Assembly: GCA_028872975.1 (NCBI GenBank)
Contig: JAGWNV010000004.1
Coordinates: 1 to 24,034, forward strand
DNA from: Acidobacteriota bacterium
GTDB taxonomy: Bacteria > Actinomycetota > Acidimicrobiia > Acidimicrobiales > UBA8190
DNA: 24,034 bases
Direction of reading: 5' to 3'
Shown: piece after piece, positions 14,462-22,515 of the stretch
Numbering within the stretch: position 1 is the stretch's first letter
Layout: every line of letters starts with the position of its first letter
Made by a program: the position numbers and the translations under genes
The notes under the pieces: generated by a model
Databases searched by the model: none
Told to the model about the DNA's origin: nothing
What the model saw: only the letters and a program-made list of their open reading frames with translations

Positions 14462-15436
14462 TCAGGTGTGTGCCGCCACGTCGTCGACGCGGGCCAGGGC
14501 CGCCTCGGCCTCGCGCACGAAGCGGCGCACGAGCTCGCCGGCGGGGACGAGATCCCCGATGGCGCCCACGCCCTGGCCCGCCGGGTAGCACTCGCGGGCG
14601 GGGTCGACGTCGGTGGTCTCCTCGTCGCCACCGAGGTGGAAGGCCTGGTCCTGCATCGACCGGCCCAGTTGCGCCGGGAAGGCTTGGAGCTCGTCGGGGT
14701 GCTCGTCGAAGAACCGCGTGTAGTCGTTGCGGACGACCCGCATGGTCTTGCCCGAGTAGGCGCGGCTCACCACCGTCCCGTCCTCGGCCGACCGCAGGAG
14801 GGCGTCTTTGTACCCGGCCACGGAACGGGCCTCGGGGGTGGCGATGAAGCGCGTCCCCACCCACACCCCGTCGGCCCCGAGGGCGAGGGCGGCGGCGAGC
14901 CCGCGGCCGTCGAAGATGCCGCCGGCGGCGACCACCGGGACGCGGTCGCCCACGGCGTCGACGATCTGGGGCACGAGGGGCATGGTGGCGACGGTGCCGG
15001 TGTGGCCGCCCGCCTCGGTCCCCTGGGCCACGACGACGTCGCAGCCGGCGTCGACGGCGCGCCTGGCGTGGTCGACCTTGCCGCACATGTTGACCACGAG
15101 CAGGCCGTGGCGGTGGCACAGCTCGACGACCTCCACCGGAACCCCGAGTCCGGCCACGAAGACGGAAGCCCCCCCGGCGATGATCTGGTCCACGAGCGGC
15201 GTCATGTCGCCGGGCATGGCGGTGAGGAGGTCCACCCCGAAGGGCTTCTCGGTGCGGGCCCGGACCTCGGCGATCTCGGCCACCATCCGGTCGGGGGACA
15301 TGGTCGAGGCCCCCAGGCACCCGAAGCCCCCGGCCTCCGACACGGCGGCGACGAGCTGGTGGTAGGAGACCCCGCCCATCCCGGCCAGCATCACGGGGTG
15401 CTCGATGCCGAGCAGCTCGGTGAGTCGGGTGCGCAT
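14462..15436 (-). CDS. Nitronate monooxygenase (2-nitropropane dioxygenase-like FMN enzyme)
   Basis: A TIM-barrel flavoprotein of 324 residues from ATG 15436, which has a strong AGGAGG 5 nt upstream. Typical motifs are LAGMGGVS (17-24), GGFGCLGAS (36-44), the catalytic-region H145 in GTEAGGHTG and the phosphate-binding end AAGGIFDGRG (170-179) followed by GADGVWVGTRF. Such enzymes oxidise nitronates such as propionate 3-nitronate. Many actinobacterial relatives sit in lipid operons with unproven substrates, and some are enoyl reductase-like. A longer frame upstream to 15496 is rejected because the strong ribosome site and the operator palindrome lie in between. It heads a three-gene operon with the hydrolase and alcohol dehydrogenase. 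Confidence 0.92.
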   Translation of the reverse strand: MRTRLTELLGIEHPVMLAGMGGVSYHQLVAAVSEAGGFGCLGASTMSPDRMVAEIAEVRARTEKPFGVDLLTAMPGDMTPLVDQIIAGGASVFVAGLGVPVEVVELCHRHGLLVVNMCGKVDHARRAVDAGCDVVVAQGTEAGGHTGTVATMPLVPQIVDAVGDRVPVVAAGGIFDGRGLAAALALGADGVWVGTRFIATPEARSVAGYKDALLRSAEDGTVVSRAYSGKTMRVVRNDYTRFFDEHPDELQAFPAQLGRSMQDQAFHLGGDEETTDVDPARECYPAGQGVGAIGDLVPAGELVRRFVREAEAALARVDDVAAHT

Positions 15437-15452
15437 GCGGCCTCCTGGCGTT

Positions 15453-15468
15453 GACTGACGGGTCAGTC
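15453..15468. promoter_or_regulatory. Palindromic operator C (TetR-type), shared by divergent genes
   Basis: Perfect inverted repeat G-ACTGAC-GG-GTCAGT-C, 17 nt before the nitronate monooxygenase ATG and about 48 nt before the GH31 start. On the minus strand the context is CGGTAAGACTGACCCGTCAG, nearly identical to operator B on the plus strand. Confidence 0.78.
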
Positions 15469-15500
15469 TTACCGTGCCGCCCTCGCGGGCCGCCACACCG

Positions 15501-15506
15501 TATTGT
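15501..15506 (+). promoter_or_regulatory. Candidate -10 box of the GH31 gene
   Basis: TATTGT on the plus strand, 9 nt before GTG 15516, which has no Shine-Dalgarno sequence. This is the most AT-rich hexamer in the intergenic region. Confidence 0.45.
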
Positions 15507-15515
15507 CAGCTCCCC

Positions 15516-18098
15516 GTGGAGGAGTCCGGTGGTGCCCTCAAGCGGCGGTGGGCCCGGGCGGCCCTTCTCGCCCACACCGTCAGGGACCTCGGGCTGCGGA
15601 CGACGGGGCAGGTGGTCGCCCACACCGTGCGGCGCCGGCGTCTCGGGGTCTCCGAATGGGCGGCCCGTGCCGCCACCGGGCCGGCCGAGGAGCCGGGCCG
15701 GCTGATCGAGGCCACGCGGGTGGCGGGGGGCGCCCGGTTCGTCTTCTCGGCCGCTGAGCTCGAGGTGGTCTTCCCGGCGCCGGACGTGGCCAGGGTGACC
15801 TGGGGTCCGGGGGGCGCCGCCCACCCCTACGCCGTCCCGGCGCCGGCGCAGTGGGAGCCCCCCGAGGCGGCCCTGGCGCGCGCCGAGGAGGGGGCGTGGA
15901 CGGTCACCGCCGGCGCCTTCACCCTCGAGGTGGGCGCCGACGGGTCGCTCTCTTGGGGGCGGCCCGGCGGGGCGGTGCTGCGACGAGAGCTCCCCCCGCG
16001 TCGGCGGCAGGGCTCGTGGGAGCACCGGTTCCTGGCCCGCCCGGGCGAGCGGCTGTCGGGCCTCGGCGAGCAGGCGGCGGGCGTGGACCTGCGGGGCGGG
16101 ACCTACCGGCTGTGGAACCGCGACCCGGGCGGCTCCTGGGGACCCGGCCAGGTCCCCCTCTACGTCGGCATCCCCGTGGTGGTGGGGAGCCATCCCGACG
16201 GGGACCTACTGGCGTTCTACGACAACCCCGCCTCGGCGTCGGTGCGGCTCCCGGCGCCCGGTGACGACGCCGGGGAGGCCTCGCTGTCGTTCGCCGAGGG
16301 GCTCCTGCGGGTCTACCTGGTCCAGGGCCCGCTGCCCGTGCTCCTCGAGCGATACAGCGCGCTGACCGGCCGGCCGGCGCTGCCGCCGCGGTGGGCGCTC
16401 GGCTACCACCAGAGCCGCTGGGGCTACCGGCGCCAGGCCGTCGTCGAGGAGGTGCTCGACGGCTACCGGACCATGGGCGTGCCCATCAGCGCCCTGCATC
16501 TCGACATCGACCACATGGACGGCTACCGGGTCTTCACCGTCGACCGGCACCGGTTCCCGGACATGGCCGGGCTCGCCGCCCGCGCCGCCGACCAGGGGAC
16601 GAGGCTCGTGCGCATCGTCGACCCGGCGGTGAAGGTCGACCACCACTTCCCCCTCTACCGAGAAGGGGTGGCACAGCAACTGTTCTGCACCGACGCCGCC
16701 GGCGACCTCGAGGTCGGGGTGGTGTGGCCGGGCCGGGCCGTGTTCCCGGACTTCACCGACCCGGCCTGCCGGCGGTGGTGGTCGGCGCAGTACCGCCGGC
16801 TGACCGACGACGGCGTGAGCGGCGTCTGGCACGACATGAACGAGCCGACCTCGATCTCGCTCGTGGGCGACCCCACGCTGCCCCTGGCCACCCGCCATCG
16901 CATGGAGGGCCGTGGCGGCGACCACGCCGAGGCCCACAACCTCTACGGCCGGCTCATGAACGAGGCCGGCCACGCCGGGCTGCGCGCGGCGCGCCCGGAC
17001 CGGCGCCCCTTCGTCGTGTCCCGCTCCGGATGGGCGGGCAACCAGCGCTGGGCGTGGAACTGGACGGGCGACGTCGAGAGCAGCTGGGAAGGCCTGCGCC
17101 AGCAGGTGGCGACCACGGTCGGCTTCGGGATGTCGGGCATCGCCTACACCGGGCCCGACATCGGCGGGTTCTCCGGCGTCCCGAGCCCCGAGCTGTACCT
17201 GCGCTGGCTCCAGCTGGCGGTGTTCCTCCCGTTCTGCCGGACCCACAGCATCATCGGGGCACCGCCCCGGGAGCCCTGGCGGTTCGCCGAGCCCGCCCGC
17301 AGCGCCGTGGCCGCCTGGATCCGGTTCCGGTACCGGCTGCTGCCCCTGCTCTACGCCCTTGCCCACGACGCGGCCGAGACCGGGGCGCCGCTCGTGCGAC
17401 CGTCGTTCTGGCCCGCACCCGGCCAGGGTCCCTCGGCGCCGCTGGCTCGGGGGGGCGGCGAGGACGACACCTTCCTCCTCGGCGACGCCCTGCTCGTGGC
17501 GCCCGTCACCGAGGCGGGCGCCGCCGGGCGGAGCGTCACGCTGCCGCCGGGGACCTGGCACCCCGTGTGGGGACCGCCGGGCCCCGGCCTCTCGGGCACT
17601 CACGAGCTGGCGGCGCCGCTCGAGCGGATCCCCGTGCTGGCCCGCGCCGGGAGCGTGGTGGTGCTCGACGACGGCTGGGCCCAGCCGGGAGGACCCTGCC
17701 GGCTCGACGGCGACGACGACGGCGCCGACGACGGCGCCGAGAAGCCGGTGCGGGCGCCCGGGCCACTCGGCGGCGACCACGCCCCGCGCCTGTTCGCCGT
17801 GCACTGCTGGCCCCTCGCCGGCGACGCCTCGGGCTCGGCCGCCGACGACGCCGGTGACGGCGACGGCCCCGTCCGGCGGGACCGCTTCGAGCTCACCGGC
17901 GCCGCCGAGGGGGGGACGGCGGTGCTGCGGTGGTCCCGGGCCGGGCAGTTCCCGCCCCCCGGGCGCGTCCGGGTGGTGCTCCACGGCATCGGTGTCGGGA
18001 CCGCCGTCGCCGACGGCGCCCCGGTGACGGTCACGGGCGGGGCGGTGGTGTGCGGTCCATTCGAGGAGCTCCGCCTGGAGGGACTGGCGGCTCGCTGA
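15516..18098 (+). CDS. Glycoside hydrolase family 31 (alpha-glucosidase-like)
   Basis: Retaining alpha-glycosidase; related enzymes release glucose or xylose from alpha-glycosides. 860 residues from GTG 15516. The barrel shows HLDIDHMDGYRVF (D330, D332, D335), nucleophile D440 in WHDMNEP, and acid/base D519 in WTGDVESSW followed by GPDIGGF. The Trp/Asp-rich motif set favours an alpha-glucosidase-type member. No signal peptide is seen, so it is probably intracellular. The N terminus has a basic helical stretch with two AHTVR copies 16 residues apart. The C-terminal beta domain holds acidic low-complexity inserts. A GTG at 15474 would add 14 residues, but the TATTGT box lies between the two. 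It is divergent from nitronate monooxygenase with a shared palindrome. Confidence 0.93.
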   Translation: MEESGGALKRRWARAALLAHTVRDLGLRTTGQVVAHTVRRRRLGVSEWAARAATGPAEEPGRLIEATRVAGGARFVFSAAELEVVFPAPDVARVTWGPGGAAHPYAVPAPAQWEPPEAALARAEEGAWTVTAGAFTLEVGADGSLSWGRPGGAVLRRELPPRRRQGSWEHRFLARPGERLSGLGEQAAGVDLRGGTYRLWNRDPGGSWGPGQVPLYVGIPVVVGSHPDGDLLAFYDNPASASVRLPAPGDDAGEASLSFAEGLLRVYLVQGPLPVLLERYSALTGRPALPPRWALGYHQSRWGYRRQAVVEEVLDGYRTMGVPISALHLDIDHMDGYRVFTVDRHRFPDMAGLAARAADQGTRLVRIVDPAVKVDHHFPLYREGVAQQLFCTDAAGDLEVGVVWPGRAVFPDFTDPACRRWWSAQYRRLTDDGVSGVWHDMNEPTSISLVGDPTLPLATRHRMEGRGGDHAEAHNLYGRLMNEAGHAGLRAARPDRRPFVVSRSGWAGNQRWAWNWTGDVESSWEGLRQQVATTVGFGMSGIAYTGPDIGGFSGVPSPELYLRWLQLAVFLPFCRTHSIIGAPPREPWRFAEPARSAVAAWIRFRYRLLPLLYALAHDAAETGAPLVRPSFWPAPGQGPSAPLARGGGEDDTFLLGDALLVAPVTEAGAAGRSVTLPPGTWHPVWGPPGPGLSGTHELAAPLERIPVLARAGSVVVLDDGWAQPGGPCRLDGDDDGADDGAEKPVRAPGPLGGDHAPRLFAVHCWPLAGDASGSAADDAGDGDGPVRRDRFELTGAAEGGTAVLRWSRAGQFPPPGRVRVVLHGIGVGTAVADGAPVTVTGGAVVCGPFEELRLEGLAAR
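17715..17738 (+). repeat. 12-nt tandem repeat in the GH31 gene
   Basis: GACGACGGCGCC twice in tandem, encoding DDGADDGA in an acidic surface loop of the C-terminal region. Confidence 0.65.
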
Positions 18099-18119
18099 CG
18101 CAGTGGCGCCGCCCCGGGC

Positions 18120-18896
18120 CTACGGTTTGGCGGGTTGGCCCCCTCGGGACCGGGGGCCGGCCAGGTCGAGCGGCTGCGTGGACGTGCCCGCCGCCGTGGT
18201 GAGCTCGGCGGCGCCGATCCCCTCGTCGCCTGGCCACCAGGCCACGAAGAGGCCGCCGGCCTCGGTCGCCTCGACCGTCGTCCCGTCGTCGAGGACGAGG
18301 CGCACCTCTTCGACCCCCGGGCCGGCGCGGCCTTGGATCAGGGTGTAGGTGCCGCCGTCGAGCCCCCTGTACGCCACCAGGTCGACGGCGACCTGGTCAG
18401 CTGGGACCGGAGTGGTCGGGGCCACGAACTGCCGGGTCGAGACGGTGGAGCCGGGGCCGGTGAGACACGACGCATAGAGGCCCCCGGTGCCCTGGAAGAC
18501 GGTGACGGTGTAGGGCCCCCGGGTGTCGGTGACCACCGGGGTGAGCGTGTCGAGCGGGACCGGTGTCTTGTTCACCGGCTGCCCGTCTCTGATGGCCTCG
18601 TTGGCCGGTTGGGCCTGTGCGGCGCGCGACAGGCACGCCGACTGCGCCACCGCCGACTCCTCGGCGACGGGCGCCGTCGGAGCAGCCGACCAGCCGGCGA
18701 AGGCGCTCGTGGTGCTCCCGCCCACCACCACCACCGTCGTGGCGGCGGTCGTGGCGGCAGCGACGGCGGCTGCCACCGTGACGGGGACGGCGAGGCGCCG
18801 AGGCGGGTGGGCGAGGGTCTCGACGAGGGTATGGCGGCGAGCCGCCAGCCACTCGTCGCCGGGGTCGGGCACGGGGGCGGGACGGAGGTCGGTCAT
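18120..18896 (-). CDS. Single-pass membrane protein coupled to the ECF sigma factor (putative anti-sigma or regulatory partner)
   Basis: 258 residues with no enzyme motif that I recognise. There is a cytoplasmic N terminus of about 35 residues (DEWLAARRHTLVETL), one membrane helix (about 36-59) and an extracytoplasmic domain with two cysteines, C88 and C144, and beta-type segments. The ATG overlaps the sigma factor stop as ATGA and has AAGGAG 6 nt upstream, so translation is coupled and the products are likely made in fixed ratio. Position and topology fit an anti-sigma factor or signal-sensing partner. However, the N terminus is short and lacks the zinc-binding HxxxCxxC motif of ZAS-type anti-sigma factors, so this role is inference. 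Confidence 0.8.
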   Translation of the reverse strand: MTDLRPAPVPDPGDEWLAARRHTLVETLAHPPRRLAVPVTVAAAVAAATTAATTVVVVGGSTTSAFAGWSAAPTAPVAEESAVAQSACLSRAAQAQPANEAIRDGQPVNKTPVPLDTLTPVVTDTRGPYTVTVFQGTGGLYASCLTGPGSTVSTRQFVAPTTPVPADQVAVDLVAYRGLDGGTYTLIQGRAGPGVEEVRLVLDDGTTVEATEAGGLFVAWWPGDEGIGAAELTTAAGTSTQPLDLAGPRSRGGQPAKP

Positions 18897-19474
18897 GTGG
18901 ACTCCTTCGTGACGAGGTAGGGAGGGTGTGGCGAGGACTGGACCTTGGCCCGGGCCCGCGACAGGCGCGACCGCACCGTCCCCACGGGGACGCGGAGGGC
19001 GACGGCGGCGTCCTCGTAGGTCAGGCCTGCCCAGTAGACGAGAGTGACGACCTCGCGCTCACGGGCGGTGAGGGCCCGGAGCCGTCCCAGGGCGTCTCGC
19101 AGCGCCCGCTCGGTGTCGACCCGGTGGACCGCTTGCTCGTCGGCGCCGGGGGCGTCCCCGACGGGCGAGAGCCTCCGCACGGCCGCCCCGTAGCGGCGGA
19201 CCGACCGCCGGGCATTGCGCGTCACGTTGTTGGCGATGCCGAGGAGAAGCGGCAGGGGATCGGTCACCGTCAGGATCTCGAGGCGGTCCCGGTGGCGCCA
19301 GGCCTCGAGGAACACGACGCTCGTGAGGTCCTCGGCGAGGCCGAGGTCCCCGGTCCGGCGGGCGCAGAAGCCGTAGACGGCCCGGGCGTGGCGGTCGAAG
19401 AGCACACCGAAGGCCTCGGGGCCGCCCGGCCCGGTCTCGGCGCCTTCCCCGGGCCGTCCTCGCTTCACACCCAC
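18893..19474 (-). CDS. ECF-type RNA polymerase sigma factor (sigma-70 family)
   Basis: Directs RNA polymerase to alternative promoters. 193 residues. Region 2 is clear (FGVLFDRHARAVYGFCARRTG, then LAEDLTSVVFLEAWR), and region 4 has LTAREREVVTLVYWAGLTYEDAAVALRVPVGTVRSRLSRARAKV with a helix-turn-helix. There is no C-terminal extension. The start is uncertain: GTG 19474 or GTG 19468, two codons apart, neither with a good Shine-Dalgarno sequence. A much longer open frame upstream is antisense to the transporter and not real. Its stop overlaps the next gene by four bases (ATGA). The target promoters are unknown; autoregulation is common in this family. Confidence 0.9.
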   Translation of the reverse strand: MGVKRGRPGEGAETGPGGPEAFGVLFDRHARAVYGFCARRTGDLGLAEDLTSVVFLEAWRHRDRLEILTVTDPLPLLLGIANNVTRNARRSVRRYGAAVRRLSPVGDAPGADEQAVHRVDTERALRDALGRLRALTAREREVVTLVYWAGLTYEDAAVALRVPVGTVRSRLSRARAKVQSSPHPPYLVTKEST

Positions 19475-19512
19475 ATAGTGTCCGCCCGGCCCCTGGCGGT
19501 TCCCTCGCCGGG

Positions 19513-21189
19513 TCAGCCCCCCGGCGACACCGCCTGCACGGCGGCGTCGACGCTCGGGAACAGGTGTCCGCGCCCGATCCGGTCCAGGAGGCCGGCCCTG
19601 GTCAGGGTCTCGACGAGGTGGTCGCCGGCCCGGGCCAGGCCGACGGTGACCTGGTGGTGGCCGAGCTCGTCGAGCAGCCTGCCCAGCACCCGGCTGCCGG
19701 TGAAGTCGACGTCGTGCATCCCGATCACGTCGAGGACGACGGCGCGGGGGTGGTCCACTTTGGCCAGGGCCCGCTCCACCTCGCTGCGGACGTGCTCGGC
19801 GTTGGCGTAGTAGAGCGGGGTGGCGAAGAGGAGCACCGCCACCCCGGGCACGGCGGCGGCGTTGCCCTCGCTCAGGGGTTCCCAGCTCGTGGTGCCGGGG
19901 ACCCGGCCGAGGAGGTGCACCTTGGGGGTGGCACTGAGCCGGGTGCGGTCGATGATGGCCAGCCCCACGGCCACGCCGATGCCCTGTTCCACGCCGATGA
20001 GCGCCACGGTCAGGAGCGTCACGACGGCCAGGGCGAATTCGAAGAGGTCGAAGCGGCGGACGGCCAGCAGGTCGCGGAGGTGGAAGATCCGCGAGGCGAT
20101 GAACACGAGGATGGCGCCGAGGGTGGCCACCGGCACGTCCTTGAGCACCCCGGCGGCGGGCACGAGGGCCACCACGGCCACCGCCGCCCCCAGGCCGCTC
20201 CACTGGGTGCGGCCCCCGGCGCCGGCCACCGCCGCGGTGCGGGCCGGGCTGGCGTCCACTGCGAAGGCCCCGGCCAGCCCGCTCAGGATGCTCCCGGCGC
20301 CCACCCCGACGAAGTCCCGGCCCATGTCCACCCGGTAGTCCCCGGCGTCGGCGAAGGCGCGCGACGTGGCCGCCGACTGGCTGATGACCACGAGGGCCAC
20401 CACCGCCGAGACGGGGAGGACCTGGCGCAGGGCCGTCCACGACAGGTGGAGCCCCACGTGGGGGGCGCCGTGGGCGACGGCGCCGAGGACGGCGACCCCG
20501 TGGGCGCCGAGATGGGCTCCGGCCACGAGGGCCGTGGACCCCACCAGCCCCACGAGGGCGGCGGGGAGCCGGCGGTCGACCCGATCGGCCACCACGACGA
20601 GGCCGAGCACGGCGAGAGTGATCGCCACCGACCACCCGTTCGCCTGACCGAGGTGCGAGACCACGACGTGGAGCCGGTGGAGGGTGTTGCCGCCCACCGA
20701 CGGCAGGCCGAGCACGTCCGGCAGCTGATGGACGACGATGATGACGGCCACGCCGGCGAGGAACCCGGTGATGATGGGTGCCGAGAGGAACTCGGCGATC
20801 CATCCGAGCCGCAGGAGCCCCACGGCGGCCACGAAGACCCCCACGACGACGGCGAGGAGCCCGGCCAGCGCCACGTAGTCGGCTGAGCCCGCGGGAGCCA
20901 GGTGGGCGAGGGCCACGGCGAAGAGGGGGGCGATGGTGGAGTCGGCCCCCACCGACAGTTGCGGGTTGGAGCCGAGGACGGCGAAGGCGACGGTGCCGGC
21001 CACGAAGGCGTAGAGGCCGGTGACGGGCGGCATGCCCGCCAGCCGGGAGGTGGCCAGCTGTTCGGGCACGGCGATGACGAGCAGCGCCAGGGCGGCGAGG
21101 ACCTCGGTGGGGGGATGCGGGCGCCCGGCGGGACGAAGCGCCGAGAGCAGCCCGAGGCGCTCCCACCACGGCCGGGGCCCCTCGGTCAT
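19513..21189 (-). CDS. SulP-family anion transporter with STAS domain
   Basis: A membrane transporter of 558 residues with many hydrophobic segments from about 28 to 430. It has the SulP-type region VPEQLATSRLAGMPPVTGLYAF (41-62) followed by GSNPQLSVGADSTIAPL, and a C-terminal cytoplasmic STAS domain (about 445-555) with VVLDVIGMHDVDFTGSRVL. Family members move sulfate, bicarbonate or other anions; the substrate here is unknown. No carbonic anhydrase is adjacent. The start is ATG 21189, with no visible Shine-Dalgarno sequence. The gene lies 22 nt after the DUF503 gene and before the sigma factor on the same strand. Confidence 0.92.
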   Translation of the reverse strand: MTEGPRPWWERLGLLSALRPAGRPHPPTEVLAALALLVIAVPEQLATSRLAGMPPVTGLYAFVAGTVAFAVLGSNPQLSVGADSTIAPLFAVALAHLAPAGSADYVALAGLLAVVVGVFVAAVGLLRLGWIAEFLSAPIITGFLAGVAVIIVVHQLPDVLGLPSVGGNTLHRLHVVVSHLGQANGWSVAITLAVLGLVVVADRVDRRLPAALVGLVGSTALVAGAHLGAHGVAVLGAVAHGAPHVGLHLSWTALRQVLPVSAVVALVVISQSAATSRAFADAGDYRVDMGRDFVGVGAGSILSGLAGAFAVDASPARTAAVAGAGGRTQWSGLGAAVAVVALVPAAGVLKDVPVATLGAILVFIASRIFHLRDLLAVRRFDLFEFALAVVTLLTVALIGVEQGIGVAVGLAIIDRTRLSATPKVHLLGRVPGTTSWEPLSEGNAAAVPGVAVLLFATPLYYANAEHVRSEVERALAKVDHPRAVVLDVIGMHDVDFTGSRVLGRLLDELGHHQVTVGLARAGDHLVETLTRAGLLDRIGRGHLFPSVDAAVQAVSPGG

Positions 21190-21211
21190 CGCCGTAGTGT
21201 CGCGCCGGGGA

Positions 21212-21505
21212 TCAGCCGTCGTCGTCGAGCCAGTGGCGGGCCACCGAGAGCACCTCCACCTCGGGCTGGGACCACACGAAGCGCTCGACCTGGTCGAGGA
21301 CCTCGGTGACCCGGCCGGCGGTCGGCGCCACGAAGGCGAAGCCCAGCCCGGCGCGCTGCCAGCGGTCGTGGTGGGCGATCTCCGACGCCGAGACCCCGAA
21401 GCGCCGCCGGGCCACCTCCACGACGTGGCGGACGACGGCCCGCTTGTCCTTCAAGGACCCGCTGGCGGCGATGTGCAGCTCGACCTCGAGGGCGGCGACG
21501 TGCAC
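21212..21505 (-). CDS. DUF503 (YlxP-like) family small protein
   Basis: 97 residues, the normal length for the family. The conserved core LEVELHIAASGSLKDKRAVVRHV (about 6-28) is clear, followed by a FGVSASEIAHHDRWQRAGLGFA stretch. The protein is small, soluble and ferredoxin-like in predicted fold. The function is not established; homologues often sit in the nusA-infB-rbfA operon and have been linked to ribosome maturation. Here it is elsewhere, after a lipoprotein gene, with only 2 nt between the TGA of that gene and this GTG (TGACCGTG). No Shine-Dalgarno sequence is seen, so translation probably depends on coupling. Confidence 0.85.
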   Translation of the reverse strand: MHVAALEVELHIAASGSLKDKRAVVRHVVEVARRRFGVSASEIAHHDRWQRAGLGFAFVAPTAGRVTEVLDQVERFVWSQPEVEVLSVARHWLDDDG

Positions 21506-21507
21506 GG

Positions 21508-22506
21508 TCAGGGACCGGGAGGGAGGAAGGCGGTGAGAGGCGCAACCCCGGCGCCGGCCGCCGCCCCCAGCCTGGGCAGGCCGAAGACGTCCTCGACGGT
21601 GGCCAGGAGCGAGTAGTGGTCGTAGGGGACGGGGAGCGCCCGGCCGGCGGGGGCCCCCGGCGCGGCCACGAGACCGAGCACGGCACCGCCGCCGCCGGCG
21701 GCCCGAAGGGCGCCGGTGGCGGGGTCCACGCCGGCGGTGCCGTCCCCCTCGTCCCAGACGACCACGAGCAGGCCGTGCTGGCGCCAGGCGGCGCTGGCGG
21801 TCACGGTGCCGACGAAGCCCTCCAGCCACGACCCCGCCACCGCCGGCGAGCAGTCGTGGCCGCTGTGGCACATGCTCGGGGTGACCCACACGAACCGGGG
21901 GACACCGGTGGCGGGACCGGCGAGCAGGGGCGGGAGGGACGAGAGCGGTTGCAGGTGGCCGCAGAGGGCCGGGCTCGAGCGGATGTCGTCGAAGTAGGCG
22001 AAGGGGTCGTGCTTCTGGGCGTAGCTCCCGTCGGGGGACTGGGAGCCGAGGAAGCACGGCGCCGGCATGCCCTCGAAGTAGGCGCCCCAGCTGACACCGG
22101 CGGCGGTGAGCTGGGTGCCCAGGTTGGGGCCCCGGACGGTGCACGAGGTGCAGTCGGAGGTGATGCCCCAGGTCGACCCCGAGACGAGGGCGAGGTAGTT
22201 GGGCAGGCTGGGATGGGACGCCGCGTACCACCTCGTCGTCGACTCGTAGCGCGCCGCCAGCGAGGCGAAGGCGGGGACCGACCTCGCCGGGCCCGCCCCC
22301 AGGTTCTCCATGACGACCACGAAGACGTGGCCCACCGAGGCCAGCGCCGCGGCGGCGGCGATGGTGGTGGAGGGCGGGGCCGCCGAGGTGGAAGTGGACG
22401 GCGCCGTGGTCGTCGTCCGGTCGGGGCCGGTGGCTCCGCAGCCGGCGAGGAGGAGCGCCGCCGCGCCGCAGAGGAGCGCCGCGCGCGGCCGGGCTCGCCA
22501 GGACAT
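21508..22506 (-). CDS. Phosphoesterase-family lipoprotein (acid phosphatase/phospholipase C-like)
   Basis: A secreted hydrolase of the alkaline-phosphatase-like phosphoesterase family. 332 residues with a lipoprotein signal: basic start, hydrophobic core and lipobox LLAGC (C23), then a Thr/Ser/Pro-rich linker to about 50. Domain motifs are VVVMENLGAG (63-72, metal-binding start), ASHPSLPNYLAL, VVWDEGDG and a C-terminal PYDHYSLLATVEDVFGLPRLG. Several cysteines could form disulfides, as expected outside the cell. The substrate may be a phosphate ester or phospholipid; this is unresolved. The ATG at 22506 has no Shine-Dalgarno sequence, but TAGGCT lies 9 nt upstream. It is co-transcribed with DUF503. 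Confidence 0.9.
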   Translation of the reverse strand: MSWRARPRAALLCGAAALLLAGCGATGPDRTTTTAPSTSTSAAPPSTTIAAAAALASVGHVFVVVMENLGAGPARSVPAFASLAARYESTTRWYAASHPSLPNYLALVSGSTWGITSDCTSCTVRGPNLGTQLTAAGVSWGAYFEGMPAPCFLGSQSPDGSYAQKHDPFAYFDDIRSSPALCGHLQPLSSLPPLLAGPATGVPRFVWVTPSMCHSGHDCSPAVAGSWLEGFVGTVTASAAWRQHGLLVVVWDEGDGTAGVDPATGALRAAGGGGAVLGLVAAPGAPAGRALPVPYDHYSLLATVEDVFGLPRLGAAAGAGVAPLTAFLPPGP

Positions 22507-22515
22507 CCGGGGCCG

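Noticed and set aside
15451..15456. TTGACT as a -35 box for GH31
   Set aside because: No suitable -10 lies 16-18 nt downstream; TACCGT at 15470 is only 13 nt away and TATTGT at 15501 is 44 nt away. The bases are better explained as part of the palindrome.
18086..18113. Possible terminator hairpin between GH31 and the convergent membrane protein gene (GGCGGC/GCCGCC)
   Set aside because: Only a 6-bp stem with a 16-nt loop, partly inside the GH31 coding end and with no T-tract; too weak to call.
19485..19512. Possible hairpin (CCCGGC/GCCGGG) after the SulP gene
   Set aside because: Six base pairs with a 16-nt loop and no T-tract, which is expected by chance at this GC content.
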